DNA of 64,000 bases from assembly GCA_009760855.2 (NCBI GenBank), contig WPIO01000001.1, forward strand, positions 22,738,001 to 22,802,000. Direction: 5' to 3'. Source of the stretch: Cristatella mucedo (taxonomy: Eukaryota; Bryozoa; Phylactolaemata; Cristatellidae). Both the position numbers and the translations under genes were made by a program. Each line of letters starts with the position of its first letter. Within the stretch, counting starts at the first letter, position 1. The notes beneath the pieces were generated by a model. The model saw only the letters and a list, made by a program, of their open reading frames with translations, was not told where the DNA came from and searched no databases. Shown here in pieces: positions 11,703 to 22,204 of this stretch.

Positions 11703-12329
11703 CGACGACGAGAACTAAAATTGTATGCCAAGATGCCGATTGCACCGAGCTTTGTTCCACCGGAAGATGTCGGTGTTGTTTTTGACGAACTGAACGAGAG
11801 TAGATCCGACAATCTCGAGAATGTGTACAATTACTGGTAAAGTAACTACGTCGGTCGCTTGCAACGCCACCAACTCACTAATCCGTTGTTTCCTAGCACC
11901 CGTGGAACATGCGAGGACGTGTCGCCGATGGAATGCATCGAACGAAAACTCAGTCGAAGGTTGGCATAAATGCATTCCAATCGTCTGTCGCATGTCATCA
12001 TCCCACAGTTTACACTTTGGTCGATCATTTCCGTCGTGAACAAGACAGATTTACCAGAAAAAACAAAAGTCCTATACATTGCGAAATTTGCATTCAAGTA
12101 GCCAGCAAGTCTAAATACGTTCAACTGTCCAGGCGTCTGGCTGCGATTCTTCCTACAGATAATGGACGTAATCCTAAGGAATTTTCGGTAGAGTCTCTTA
12201 ATATTGAAATTTAAATTAAATATGATTTTTATTGAGACTTGACATGACGTTTCTATGCGCAGCGTAAGTTGCAATTTAATTTGAATTTTTTATTACGTTT
12301 CGCTTTTCAGCGCGTTTTTATCTATCGTG

Positions 12330-12665
12330 AATTTATCGGCGCGGTTATACCAGCGTTGATATGACGTCACGAATTTGTCGGCACTATTGGAGCAAATGTG
12401 ATTATAGGGAATACTCGTTTATAAGGAGCCAAGCCATTGTTTTCGTATTTTAACTTACCAAAAGAACATAAAATAACCTTAGATGTAGGGAATTTATATT
12501 TAAGGAAAAGTAGGAAATGGAAATTTTTTTTTATCTTTTTGAATATCAATTGACATGGCATTCGATAGTTTAAACGAGCTTTTTTCCTTAATTTTCTATA
12601 ATCTCTCACTTACATAACTTATTTGTCGACGCGGTTTTTTCGGCGCAATTTTGTCGGTGCTGCAA
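12330..12665. repeat. Cluster of TTTGTCGGCGC-like motifs downstream of the MULE
   Basis: Related motifs occur at about 12331 (AATTTATCGGCGCGGTT), 12372 (AATTTGTCGGCAC), 12622 (TATTTGTCGACGCGGTT), 12637 (TTTTTTCGGCGCAA) and 12650 (ATTTTGTCGGTGC). They could be subterminal repeats of the DNA transposon. No matching inverted copy was found on the left side. Confidence 0.45.
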
Positions 12666-12719
12666 TGTCAACAGCAATTTTGACGGGTCACAAGGTGGGA
12701 GCATCTCTATCAACTCCTT

Positions 12720-13647
12720 TTCAAAAGCCAAAAGTCCATCTTAAAGTGACTCAGAAGTTTGAGAGATTAACGCCTAAAGTCTCTGCTAGCATATCTCCGA
12801 AGCATCTGCACGAATCAATGTAGGTTTCCTTTTCCAAAGTGACCTTTCACTAGATAGCCACATCAGCTCCTCAGTCAAGTATGCCTTTTTTCAGCTGCAT
12901 AAAATCGCTAAAATTCGGCTTGTTTAGACAGGGATACATCCGAATACTGCATCCGAATCGGTCCGTGCATTCGTAACATCCCGTCTCGATTTCTCCAACT
13001 CACTGCTTGCGGTCTACCGCCCTGCGCAATTACTTCTGTTTGTGCAAAACTTCACAGATAGGCTCGTCTGTCGTGAGCGTCCCAGTTGCCACGTTACACC
13101 ACTTCTCGCCAACCTGCACTGGCTCCCAATCAAGCAGCGTATCGAATTCAAGGTTTTCCACTCACTTTTAGATCTCTCCATTATCTAGCACCAGCCTACT
13201 TATCGCAACTGATCCCGAACCAGCCAATGTACAGTACAACCTACTTTTCCGACTCAAATCGATTAGGTATGCCTCGAACTAACCTCAATACTTTGTAGAC
13301 CGTGCCTTTAGTTCTTATGCTCTCGAAGCTTGGAACTAACTCCCCGCTGACGTCACGACATCCCCTGAATTTGTGACATTAAAAAGAAGCTAAAAGCGCG
13401 TGCTCCCGAAAGCTTTGGCTGCGTCATTGTGATTTTCCCCATATATCCTTACGCGAGCTGAAACTGTGCAAGTTGCCACTAACCATATTAACCATCTTGA
13501 CATTGTTCATGTTTCCACTAACCATGCGGTCATGCTCACTTCACTCTGTAAAGTAAATACGACTATATATATACATATATATATATACTATATTATTATA
13601 TTATTATTATTATATATATATGCTTATTCTCTTGCTAGACACTTGAC

Positions 13648-13678
<31 letters not shown>

Positions 13679-13703
13679 CACACACACACATATATATATA
13701 TAG

Positions 13704-13757
<54 letters not shown>

Positions 13758-13825
13758 CAAGTGTCTAGCAAGAGAATAAGTTTCCCAAGGGTGCTTTGCA
13801 GATGCAGTAGTAATATTATTTTTAA
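12720..13825 (+). mobile_element. LINE-a C-terminal/3'UTR copy carrying a long hairpin in its tail
   Basis: It matches LINE-a from the K-P-(S)-V..Q-K-F-E-R-L-T-P-K block through the S-R-L-D-F block, L-H-W-L-P-I-K-Q-R and F-S-D-S-N-R-L. It then has the 3'UTR and a tail reading TAGCAAGAGAATAAGTTTCC. Stops and frameshifts are frequent. The tail is interrupted by AT/AC/GT arrays and an inverted copy of part of itself. Confidence 0.8.
13622..13785. repeat. 164-bp hairpin (inverted repeat with AT and CA/TG arms)
   Basis: The outer arms are about 30 bp and match perfectly: the left arm contains CTTGCTAGACACTTGACATA and the right arm TATGTCAAGTGTCTAGCAAG. Between them, (TA)n and (CA)n on the left face (TA)n and (TG)n on the right, so almost the whole stretch can fold. 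The right arm overlaps the native LINE-a tail and the left arm is its inverted copy. Confidence 0.92.
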
Positions 13826-14586
13826 TTGTGACTACATCTTGTGTATTGCAGCGTATAACTACCCGACACGGAAAAAAATGTTGTTGATATTGATGTGCTC
13901 ATTGCGATGAGGGACATCCGGGTCGAATGTAGTTGCTGGTCAAGTCAGGCACCTCGATCTTATGATTCTGACAGATCGTGTGCTCCTTTGTCAATTGATC
14001 TTCATAGCCAGTCGTTCTCTCCGCTAGCACCTGAATGGTTAGATAAAAAAAAAGTGCAAGGAGTTGACGATATTGTGATCCTGTTTTTGCAGCACCTGTG
14101 CAAGCTCGTGCGTGATCAATAGAATGTACTACACGAGAGATAAAATGAAGGTAAATTTCAATGAAAGCTAGTGTTCGACTATGAATGTTGGTTTGATCCT
14201 TTGCTCATGCGTGTTACCGCTCTCTTCCAAGTGCTCTATGACACCAACGGTCGGAATGAGCATGTCGATTAAGTGATGGAGGGCTCGCTAAAATGACAAC
14301 CAACGATTTTCGCCGTTGGATCGCCAGTGGAGCTTACAGGTTCAGGCCACGGCCTGACTCAACGTGCAACTCATTGATCAGATCTTGTACGATCTCTTCT
14401 TTTGGGTGTCGTTGCTCTTTCAATAATCTGCCACCACATTTAAAATGTCACTACGGAATTAGAAGAAGATGGCAATGTCGGGACGCCGTCCGTTCAGGAC
14501 GCAACCAGAGATAGCTGAAGCTTGCTCGCCCAACAATACCCATAGTATGCCAGCTCTAACACTTGCTCGATCAAGGGTTGCTGACC
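13826..14586. other. No recognised feature
   Basis: Mixed-composition DNA with short frames (up to 75 codons), none recognised. Confidence 0.35.
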
Positions 14587-14722
14587 GCTAGCCCTGGTTT
14601 GACACGGGGATAAGATCTTAGCTTTTGACGACTAGTGTCGTCGGCTTGAGCCCTGTAGCACTATGTAAACAGCATAGGTTGAGATTATGTTCTCTTAGGG
14701 TGCTATACAAAATTTGTAAATC
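14587..14722 (+). mobile_element. SINE-1, strongly diverged copy
   Basis: The order agrees with SINE-1: CCCTGGTTTGACACGGGGATAAG head, GGCTTGAGCCCTG box-B-like site, then GAGATTATGTTCTCTTAGGGTGCTATACAAA tail elements in the + direction. Divergence is high. Confidence 0.55.
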
Positions 14723-15339
14723 CCAATTCTCTTGCTCAGATAAAACGCCTTAGCTCTGTCCATGAAATAGACAATCGAACGACGGCGATTCATCTAAATG
14801 TCAGTTACGGCAGTGCGCACAGTGTCAGTGCAGATATTTTTTCAAGTGCTTCAGGTCAGCAAGACTTTTCATTATCTGAAAGAAGCTGTTCACAATGAGT
14901 CAGCTGATCATTGCTCGCATCTAACATCTCGTCCGCCAAAAACGTTGCCTTGCTCGTCGTTGAGATGCACATAAACGAGATGCAGATTTTCGTAGATGAT
15001 CATCTGAATGTCTTGGCTGGTCATAGTGGCGTTTTTTCGGCGACTTCTCTAGCGCGATGGTGGCTAGCTCAACTTCCTGCGTGCACACGAACGTGAGGAG
15101 CTCAATGAAGTAGCCGCGGTGGAGTGAACCGACTTATTGTGGCCCCGACAAAGTAGGCCATGGCACATCGCGGACGGATCGTATTGCATCGACTGATCGC
15201 TACAACGGAGCTCAATTTTCAGTGATAGTCTTGGCAGTCCGTTTCTCAACCCGGGAGTTTCCAGTTATGAAGTGAATCTCCTTGTTCATCAGGTCAGTCA
15301 GAGCTCTTGCTCTGCAATTTCTTCGTGCGATGTAACTGT
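14723..15339. other. No recognised feature
   Basis: About 600 bp of unassigned sequence with short frames on both strands. It may be part of the possible transposon remnant immediately to the right. Confidence 0.3.
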
Positions 15340-15939
15340 TGTTTGATTAGCGAGAAGTTTGACGAGAATCTGTGCCGCCGACCATCTCCCTGCCGAACCC
15401 GTCCGCTGTAAACGGAGCGGCGAGAGGAATGAAACATGAAGGACGGGAAGCATTCTCTGCGATACAGGAATACTCGAGAAGCTTGTGTGTCTTAAACCAG
15501 GATGGCTGACTTCGGCACGCGACTTCTTCAAATTCTCGCTCGGGTATATGCAGCCATCCGACGTTCGTAGTGGTGGAAGGCGCCGACACTGAAGCAAGTA
15601 CGCAGGGCGGATCTCATCAATAATGTTACGGTGTAAAGTCAAAATGGCTGGTCTCGACCCGAGATCTCGATCAATGTCGAGGGCGCATCGAAGCCCCTAA
15701 ACACTGAAGCTGATTGGCTAAATTCGGTAGAACCCTCTGCTGCGCTGATGACGTACGTCCAGGTTGCTGTTGGCGCAGTACCGGTACGCAGCAGGATCGT
15801 CATCTTCAGTCAAGGATTTCGAGAAGAATGACAGAACCATTTTTTGGCAAGTAACCTCTTCAGTGGTCGCGTTGGTGCTGCTGGCGCTGATAACGACTTG
15901 TTCATGACTGGCAGGGGACGATGTGACGAAAACTGTCAA
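15340..15939 (-). pseudogene. Possible hAT/ZMYM-type transposon fragment
   Basis: A 73-codon frame (15939-15718) rich in Ser/Thr with S-F-F-S-K is followed downstream on the same strand by an 80-codon frame (15589-15347). That frame contains S-W-F-K-T-H-K-L-L-E-Y-S, a C, and then A-P-F-T-A-D-G-F-G. The spacing of W-F, L-E-Y-S, C and F..(D/N)-G-F recalls the TTF/ZMYM zinc finger of hAT-like transposons (consensus W-L-E-Y-S..C..C..F). The second cysteine and the catalytic part are not seen. Weak call. Confidence 0.3.
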
Positions 15940-17059
15940 CCCCGCTAAACTACGATAACCACCAGCCCGATTATATTGACGCTTGTTTCTTGCATCGCAT
16001 GCGATAAAGACACCTTACCTGCGTCGGAGGCGGTAGTGTACAATAGCCACTGCTATAATAACAATAATAACGCATTTGATAGAGCGTCCTCAGAGAACTC
16101 ACACTACATCTGGGCACTTCACATTTGCTGCTAAGGAAGCACGATGGAATGGTTAGTGGTAGTATGCTCTAAAAGCAAAAAGAATAACAAGGTTAGGGGT
16201 GACATGCACAAGGTCAGTATGCAAGTTTCGCAAGTATGGTTAGTGGCAGCATGCTCAGTGTCAGCACGCATAAGCACATATACAGGATGAACTACAGGGA
16301 CCCACTAAATGCTGTCATACACAGGTGCGTTTTTTTAAATGTGGAAAAGTCAGAAGGTGTCGCGAAGCAAGTCAAAAGTGAGTTCCAGGCTTTGGGAGCA
16401 TACGAACAAGAAGTCACGGTCTCCAACAGATTTGAGATTTGTAGGTTTTTTTTTTATTGGTAAACAGATTCGGAAAAGTTGGTGGTACGATGCTTAGCCT
16501 GGTTGGGGAGTCGATCGGATAGGTAGGCTGGAGCTATAGCATGAAAGGACCTGAAAGTGAGGGATAAAGGCTTGAAGTCAATCCTTTGCTTGACTGTGAG
16601 CCAGTGCAGGTCACCGAGAAGTGGTATGATGTGGCAACTGCAACGCTCACGACAGACAAGCCTGGCTGCAAGAATTTTGAATCAGCTGTAAGACCCAGAG
16701 TGCACAAGCCGATAGACCTACAAGCAGTGAGTTACTGAAGTCAAGATGGGATGATAAAAATGCATGAAGCAATTTAGATGTGGTATTCCAGTATAAAAAG
16801 ACCCAAATTTTAGAAATTTTATGTGGCTAAAAGACAGACTTGCCTGTGGAACTAGTGTGGTCTCTAATGAAAGGTCACTTTCAAACATGACACCTATATT
16901 TCGTGCAGATTCAGCAGGAGATATGCTGGTAGAACCAATTTTGCGGGTCAGCCTTTCCAATTTCTGAATTGCACTTGGTTTTCCCGTAACTAGCAAGTTA
17001 GTGTTTATCATTATTCAATTTAAGAAAGTTTGCTGCCATTCATGTGCGGATGTAGTTAT

Positions 17060-17298
17060 GCCGAGCTGGTTTTGTACCGCGGCTAAGGTGCTCGCCTCGA
17101 TCAAGGTCTGGCTGAGGTCGTGAACTCGAGCCCTGAGGCATATGTGAAACGCCTGAGTAATAATAATAATAATAATAATAATGCACTTGATAAATTGCCC
17201 TCAGAGAACTTAATCTCTCTCTAGGTGCTATACATTTTCTGCAACGGGAAATGCAATTGAATGGTGAGTAGAGATTAAGTTCTCTTGGGCGCCATACA

Positions 17299-17315
<17 letters not shown>
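17060..17315 (+). mobile_element. SINE-1 copy interrupted by a LINE-a tail
   Basis: The left half has CCGAGCTGGTTTTGTACCGC, TAAGGTGCTCGCC, box-B-like GAACTCGAGCCC and GAGGCATATGTGAAACGCC. The right half (17266 on) has GAGTAGAGATTAAGTTCTCT and TGGGCGCCATACAAATAAAT. The two halves join correctly if 17160-17270 is removed. Confidence 0.8.
17160..17265 (-). mobile_element. Short LINE-a 3' tail inserted in SINE-1
   Basis: (TAA)n followed by ATGCACTTGATAAATTGCCC, the hairpin, TGCTATACATTTTCTGCAAC and 'gcaattgaatggtgagta' is the last ~105 bp of LINE-a in reverse. It is flanked by GAGTA on both sides (17155-17159 and 17266-17270). Confidence 0.8.

Positions 17316-17341
<26 letters not shown>
17306..17341. 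repeat. (AT)n microsatellite at the SINE-1 end
   Basis: About 17 AT repeats separate the SINE-1 tail from the resumed LINE-a reverse-transcriptase sequence ('caatacatgcagcaagggag'). Confidence 0.9.
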
Positions 17342-17342
<1 letters not shown>

Positions 17343-17469
17343 ATACATGCAGCAAGGGAGCTGAGAGAATTTGACGTGCTGGAGGGCTGGGAGGGATCAA
17401 AACAAAGGTGCAACTGAGTGTCATTCGCATTGGCATGAAAGCCTAGATTGTGCTTGGCAATCACATCGG

Positions 17470-17470
<1 letters not shown>

Positions 17471-17561
<91 letters not shown>
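17471..17561. repeat. (GA)n expansion inside a LINE-a RT frame
   Basis: About 45 GA repeats lie where the sister copy at 49.3 kb has only GCAAGAGGGAGAGTATAAAC. On the coding (-) strand the tract reads as a Ser-Leu repeat. Confidence 0.95.
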
Positions 17562-17562
<1 letters not shown>

Positions 17563-17968
17563 ATAAATGGTACAAAAATGGGACCAAGCACAGAACCCTG
17601 AGGTTATCCATATCTCAGAGGTTCTTCGGATGATTTTTGTCCGTTCACATCAATACTCCGGAGTCTCTCACTGAGATAGGACTTGAACTATTGCAATGCA
17701 GTGCCAGTGATGCTCAGGCGAGATGAAAGGTGCTCAAAAAAGACTTGGTGATCGATAGTATCAAAAGCTGCCAAAAGATCGAGCTAAACAAGCAGAGATA
17801 CTCTACGTAAGTCTGCATTCTTAAGTAGGTCGTTGTATACCCAAAGCAATGCTGACTCTGTGGAGTGATTAACTCTAAAACCAGACTGAAACTTACTAGC
17901 AAGGTCTAAAGTTACCATATGTTAGTTCAGCTGGTTTACCACGACTCGCTCTAGTGTCTTTGATAGGA

Positions 17969-18470
<502 letters not shown>

Positions 18471-18592
18471 TAGCGTGTGTACAGGCCGACGCGTAAGCAG
18501 AAAGTATATTGCAGCAGTGCGGTCAAATGACCCGGCTGGCCTTTCGCAAGTAAATCTTGCTAGGTCAGCGGACTGCACTGGGATTCAAAAAA

Positions 18593-18970
18593 ATACCGCA
18601 ATCGACTCTAGTTAAGCTAATATCAACCAGACGTAAGCGTTGCCAAGCTCTAATTTTGCGCTAACATTGTAGCACACATTCAAATTTATCTGTCCACTAA
18701 AGTTCATGTTGTTGCACGCACGCGCACTTATGCAAATGAGCTTTGACGCCAGACGCCGGCATCGCAATCCACCGCAATTGTTTCTAGTTTTCGTCAAATC
18801 CACCACAAATCAGCTGCGCACAGCTCCAAAAAGTTTGGAATATCCAATTACCATACACGTACAATGTACCCAGAAAGTTTCGCGCGATTCCGCTCAGGCG
18901 TTCTGACGAAGTCCACTGAAATAACATTGAAAGTGGCCCAGGCCAATACCGAAATTCACTGCATTCTATC
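18593..18970 (+). repeat. Left arm of the fold-back element
   Basis: It pairs with 22,205-22,590 in reverse complement. Shared blocks include CAGACGTAAGC, ATTTGCATAAGT-like sequence, CACAAATCAGCT, CTCCAAAAAGTTTGGA, ACAATGTACCCAGAAA and TGGCCCAGGCCAATACCG. Identity is roughly 80-85% by eye. Confidence 0.8.
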
Positions 18971-21345
18971 GCGAAACGAAAGAAATCCTGTTCGAAAAGC
19001 TCCATTTTGATTGCATAAGACCGTACACTCTGTGAAAATTGCACTAAAAATATTTCACTCGCATTGGCACGGCCGTTCTAGTGCAATGCGCTGCAATCTA
19101 CTGCAGTATTCCGGGCCAATACCACAATCTACTTCAATCCACCGAATCCACCATACGAAAAATCGAAATAGAATGCGCCGAGCTCCGGTTTTTATTGCAT
19201 ATTCAAGTTCACCTAGCTGTGTGAACAACCACGTAAAATGACAAAAAAATTATGAATCTTTGCACTGAGGCAATGGGCGACAATCGCCTGAAATGACCTA
19301 TAAAGCTACCACAATCCACACTATTCCACTGAAAATCATCCTCAAATCGCCATCGCGAAGCTCTAATTGACATTGCTTATAATACTAAATTCAGTTCAAA
19401 GTGCATCCACAAAATTTCGCTCTACTGTGTACATGCATTCTCATGCAATGAATTGCAATCGACAGCGACGGCGCGGTCCCATACCGAAATCCACCGAAAT
19501 CCGCTGAAAACCGTTGCAACCCGCCGCACAGCAACCAGAACGCGTATACTAGAAACTCTAATTATGATTGCACGCTGCTCTACTCTTCGGTTACCATGTA
19601 ATAGCATAACTTCAATGTAATTGTCTCGACCATTCTGCAGCAATGCACTGCAATTGACTGCAATTACACGAGCCAGTAGTCATTTCACCGATACCCGCCT
19701 CAAAACGACCAGAATACGTACACTTTAAAGCCCTAATATTGACTTAATGTTGCTCTAATTTTTGGTTATTGTGTAATCGCACAACTTAACCACAATTGCC
19801 TCGACCATTCGGCAGCGATGCACTGTAATTGACTGCAATGGCCCGGGCCAATACGGCAATCCACAGCAATCCGATGCAAAATGCCCTGAAATCGGTTTCG
19901 AAATGCTCCAATTTTGAATGCATGTTACAAGCCACACTGGTAAAGTCAACCACATCATTTTAAGCAATTGTGCTTGCACAATCTCGGGCAATGCATGGCA
20001 ATCTACGGCAGCGGCTCGGCTCGAAGCAGCATTCCACTACAATCCACGGAAAGTCGACCCTAAATTGGTGGCACGACGTGCCAATTATCATTGCATTTCA
20101 CATTTCTTTGTGCTAAAAGTGAAATCATAGGAATTTCAAGCTATTTTGCAAGTTAATTATCAACAATGCATGGCAATCGACAGCAATGGCAGGGACCAAT
20201 ACCGCAATCCATGGCACATCGGTGAGAAATCGGCTCTACCAAGCTCCAATTCTCATTCTACGTAACATCTCATTGCGTGCGCACATACTTTAAACCCTTT
20301 CAACCAGCTCTGACAGTTCAATCTTGGGCAATGCACGGTAATCGACGGCAATGGCCCAGGCAAATACGGTAGTACATTACGATCCATCGTAAATCACTGG
20401 AAAGCGACTGGATCAAGATCAAATATATCTTAACTGTCACAGCGCACTGTGTTTAAAGTGCAATCACATCCTTTCAACCAACCGTGCTCGTACAATCGCG
20501 AGCAATGAATGGCAATAGCCAGCAATGTCCCGGGCCATTACCCCAATTTCCGCCAAATTGAATAGAAATTGCCAGTGCGGAAGCCTCAATTGTCAATACA
20601 TATAACATTTCGCTGCGTAAAAAGTAAACCGTGGCATTTTTAAGATGCTATGCTCGTTAACTGTCAGCAATGCACGGCAATCCACAGCAATGGCCGGGCC
20701 GATACCGAAATCCGTGGAAAATTGACAAGATTGGCTGGAATCAATTGCAACTCTCATTCCACGTAACATGTACCTGTGTGCGCGCATAATTTTCAGTCAT
20801 TGTGTGAGTTCAATCAACGGCAACGCACGGCAATCGACTGCAATGGCCCGGGAAATAAGCCAATCCATAACGGTCAGTAGTTACAAATGAACAGACAGTT
20901 GCTGAGAGAAACTCCAACATTTCTTGCGTATTGCACTGCATTCAATTAAAAGTGCAGCCACATCTTTTTAAACAATTGACAAAGGCACACTCGAAGGCAA
21001 TGCACAGCGATCAATGGCAATGGCCCAGCCTCTACCGCAATCTGTTTTAAAATTTGCTGGAAATCGGCTGTTTGAATTTGTAATTATCCAACCACATAAC
21101 GCTCACTGTGGACGCACATGCTGTCCTTTTTCGCGTTCCACCTTGGGCAATGCATAGCCATCGACGGCAATTGCGCTAGACGATACAGCAAGCTATGATT
21201 GTTTGTTACAATTAAAAACAAAGCTGGTGGGAGAAGATCCAAATTTTTTTCTTGCGTAAAATTGTGTTATATTAAAAATTAAAAGTGCAACCGCATCGTA
21301 TCAACAAATCTTGAACGCACATGAGAGGGCAGTGCTCGGCAATCG

Positions 21346-22160
21346 CAATTTTCAATCTTCAATTTTCAATTCGAAAGCAATTTTCAGCTTCATAACGTTG
21401 CTAAAATTCAGGCTTGTTTAGATAAGGATACCACGTCCAAGTTGGTCCATGCATTCGTGACATCCCGTCTCGACTTCTGCAACTCACTGCTTACTGGCCT
21501 ACCAGCATGTGCGATCAGGCGACTGCAGCTGGTGCAAAACTCGGCAGCTAGACTTGTCTGTCGTGAGCGTCGCAGTTGCCACGTTACTCCACTTCTCGCC
21601 GACCTGTACTGGCTACCAGTCAAGCAAGGGATTGACTTCAACGTTTTTTCGCTCACTTTTAGGTCCCTTCATTCTATGGCTCCAGCCTATCTTTCAGATA
21701 TACTACCCCATCAGGCCAAGCATCGTACCACCCGCTTTTCGGAATCCAACAGTCTAGAAATACCTCGTACAAACCTTAAATCCTTTGGAGACCGTGCATT
21801 TAGTTCGTATGCTCCCACAGCCTGGAACTTCCTCCCAACCTGCGTCAGAACATCCCCTGACCTGACCACATTTAAAAGGAACCTAAAAACACCTATTTAG
21901 GACGGCATTTAGCGGGTACCTGTGATTCGTCATTGATGTGCGTATGCGTGCTGACACTGTGCATGCTGCCACTAACCACATTTGCATGCTGACCCTGTGC
22001 ATGTCACCCCTAACCATATTGTTCATTTTGTTTGTTTTTCAAGCATGATTTTACTTACCATTCAATTGTATTTCACTTTGAAACAAATGTAAAGCGCCTA
22101 GAGAGAGATTAAGTTCTCTGAGGGCGCTTTATCAAGTGAATTATTATTATTATTATTGTT
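21346..22160 (+). mobile_element. Young LINE-a 3' copy inserted in the fold-back element
   Basis: 5'-truncated LINE-a beginning at 'attttcagcttcataacg'. A frame is open over 152 codons through V-H-A-F-V-T-S-R-L-D-F-C, F-R-S-L-H-S-M-A-P and P-R-T-N-L-K-S-F-G-D-R, with the 3'UTR, hairpin and (ATT)n tail after it. It is flanked by AATCG at 21,341-21,345 and 22,161-22,165. Removing the element restores a normal unit core (cggc-AATCG-acggc). The 5' junction has reiterated CAATTTTCA filler. Confidence 0.92.
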
Positions 22161-22204
22161 AATCGACGGCAACGACCCGGAAAAATATGGAAATCTATCC
22201 GTTG

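Larger units (their letters stand above)
10723..12213 (+). pseudogene. FLYWCH-MULE transposase pseudogene
   Basis: A start at 10723 opens a frame with a FLYWCH-like zinc-finger signature (Y-R-Y-C-R-D-K-L-N, then S-S-W-R-C-V-K) that meets a stop at 10798. Just after it comes A-G-R-L-Q-K-N-T-N, as expected for the next part of that domain. At 11510-11630 lies a MULE transposase core block, S-V-L-I-D-F-E-M-A then F-P-N-V-T-I-L-G-C, holding the second catalytic Asp. At 11740-11835 is F-V-P-P-E-D-V-G-V-V-F-D-E-L. At 11945-11970 is N-S-V-E-G-W-H-K with the catalytic Glu, followed by the H-P-T-V-Y-T-L-V-D-H-F block. The family is a cut-and-paste DDE transposase. The pieces are in different frames, with stops and two AT-repeat expansions, so it is dead. 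Confidence 0.75.
16052..17968 (-). mobile_element. LINE-a copy (RT C-terminal half to 3' end) with nested insertions
   Basis: From right to left (5' to 3' of the element): the V-V-N-Q-L-N region preceding the F-Q-S-G-F motif, the D-H-Q-V-F block of A-A-F-D-T-I-D-H, then the P-F-L-Y-H region, A-D-V-I-A-K-H-N-L-G-F-H, D-T-Q-L-H-L-C-F-D-P-S-Q-P, the C-terminal ORF region with D-L-S-L..T-L-V, and the 3'UTR ending in (TTA)n. It carries an expanded (GA)n tract and a SINE-1 that itself holds another LINE-a tail. Not functional. Confidence 0.85.
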
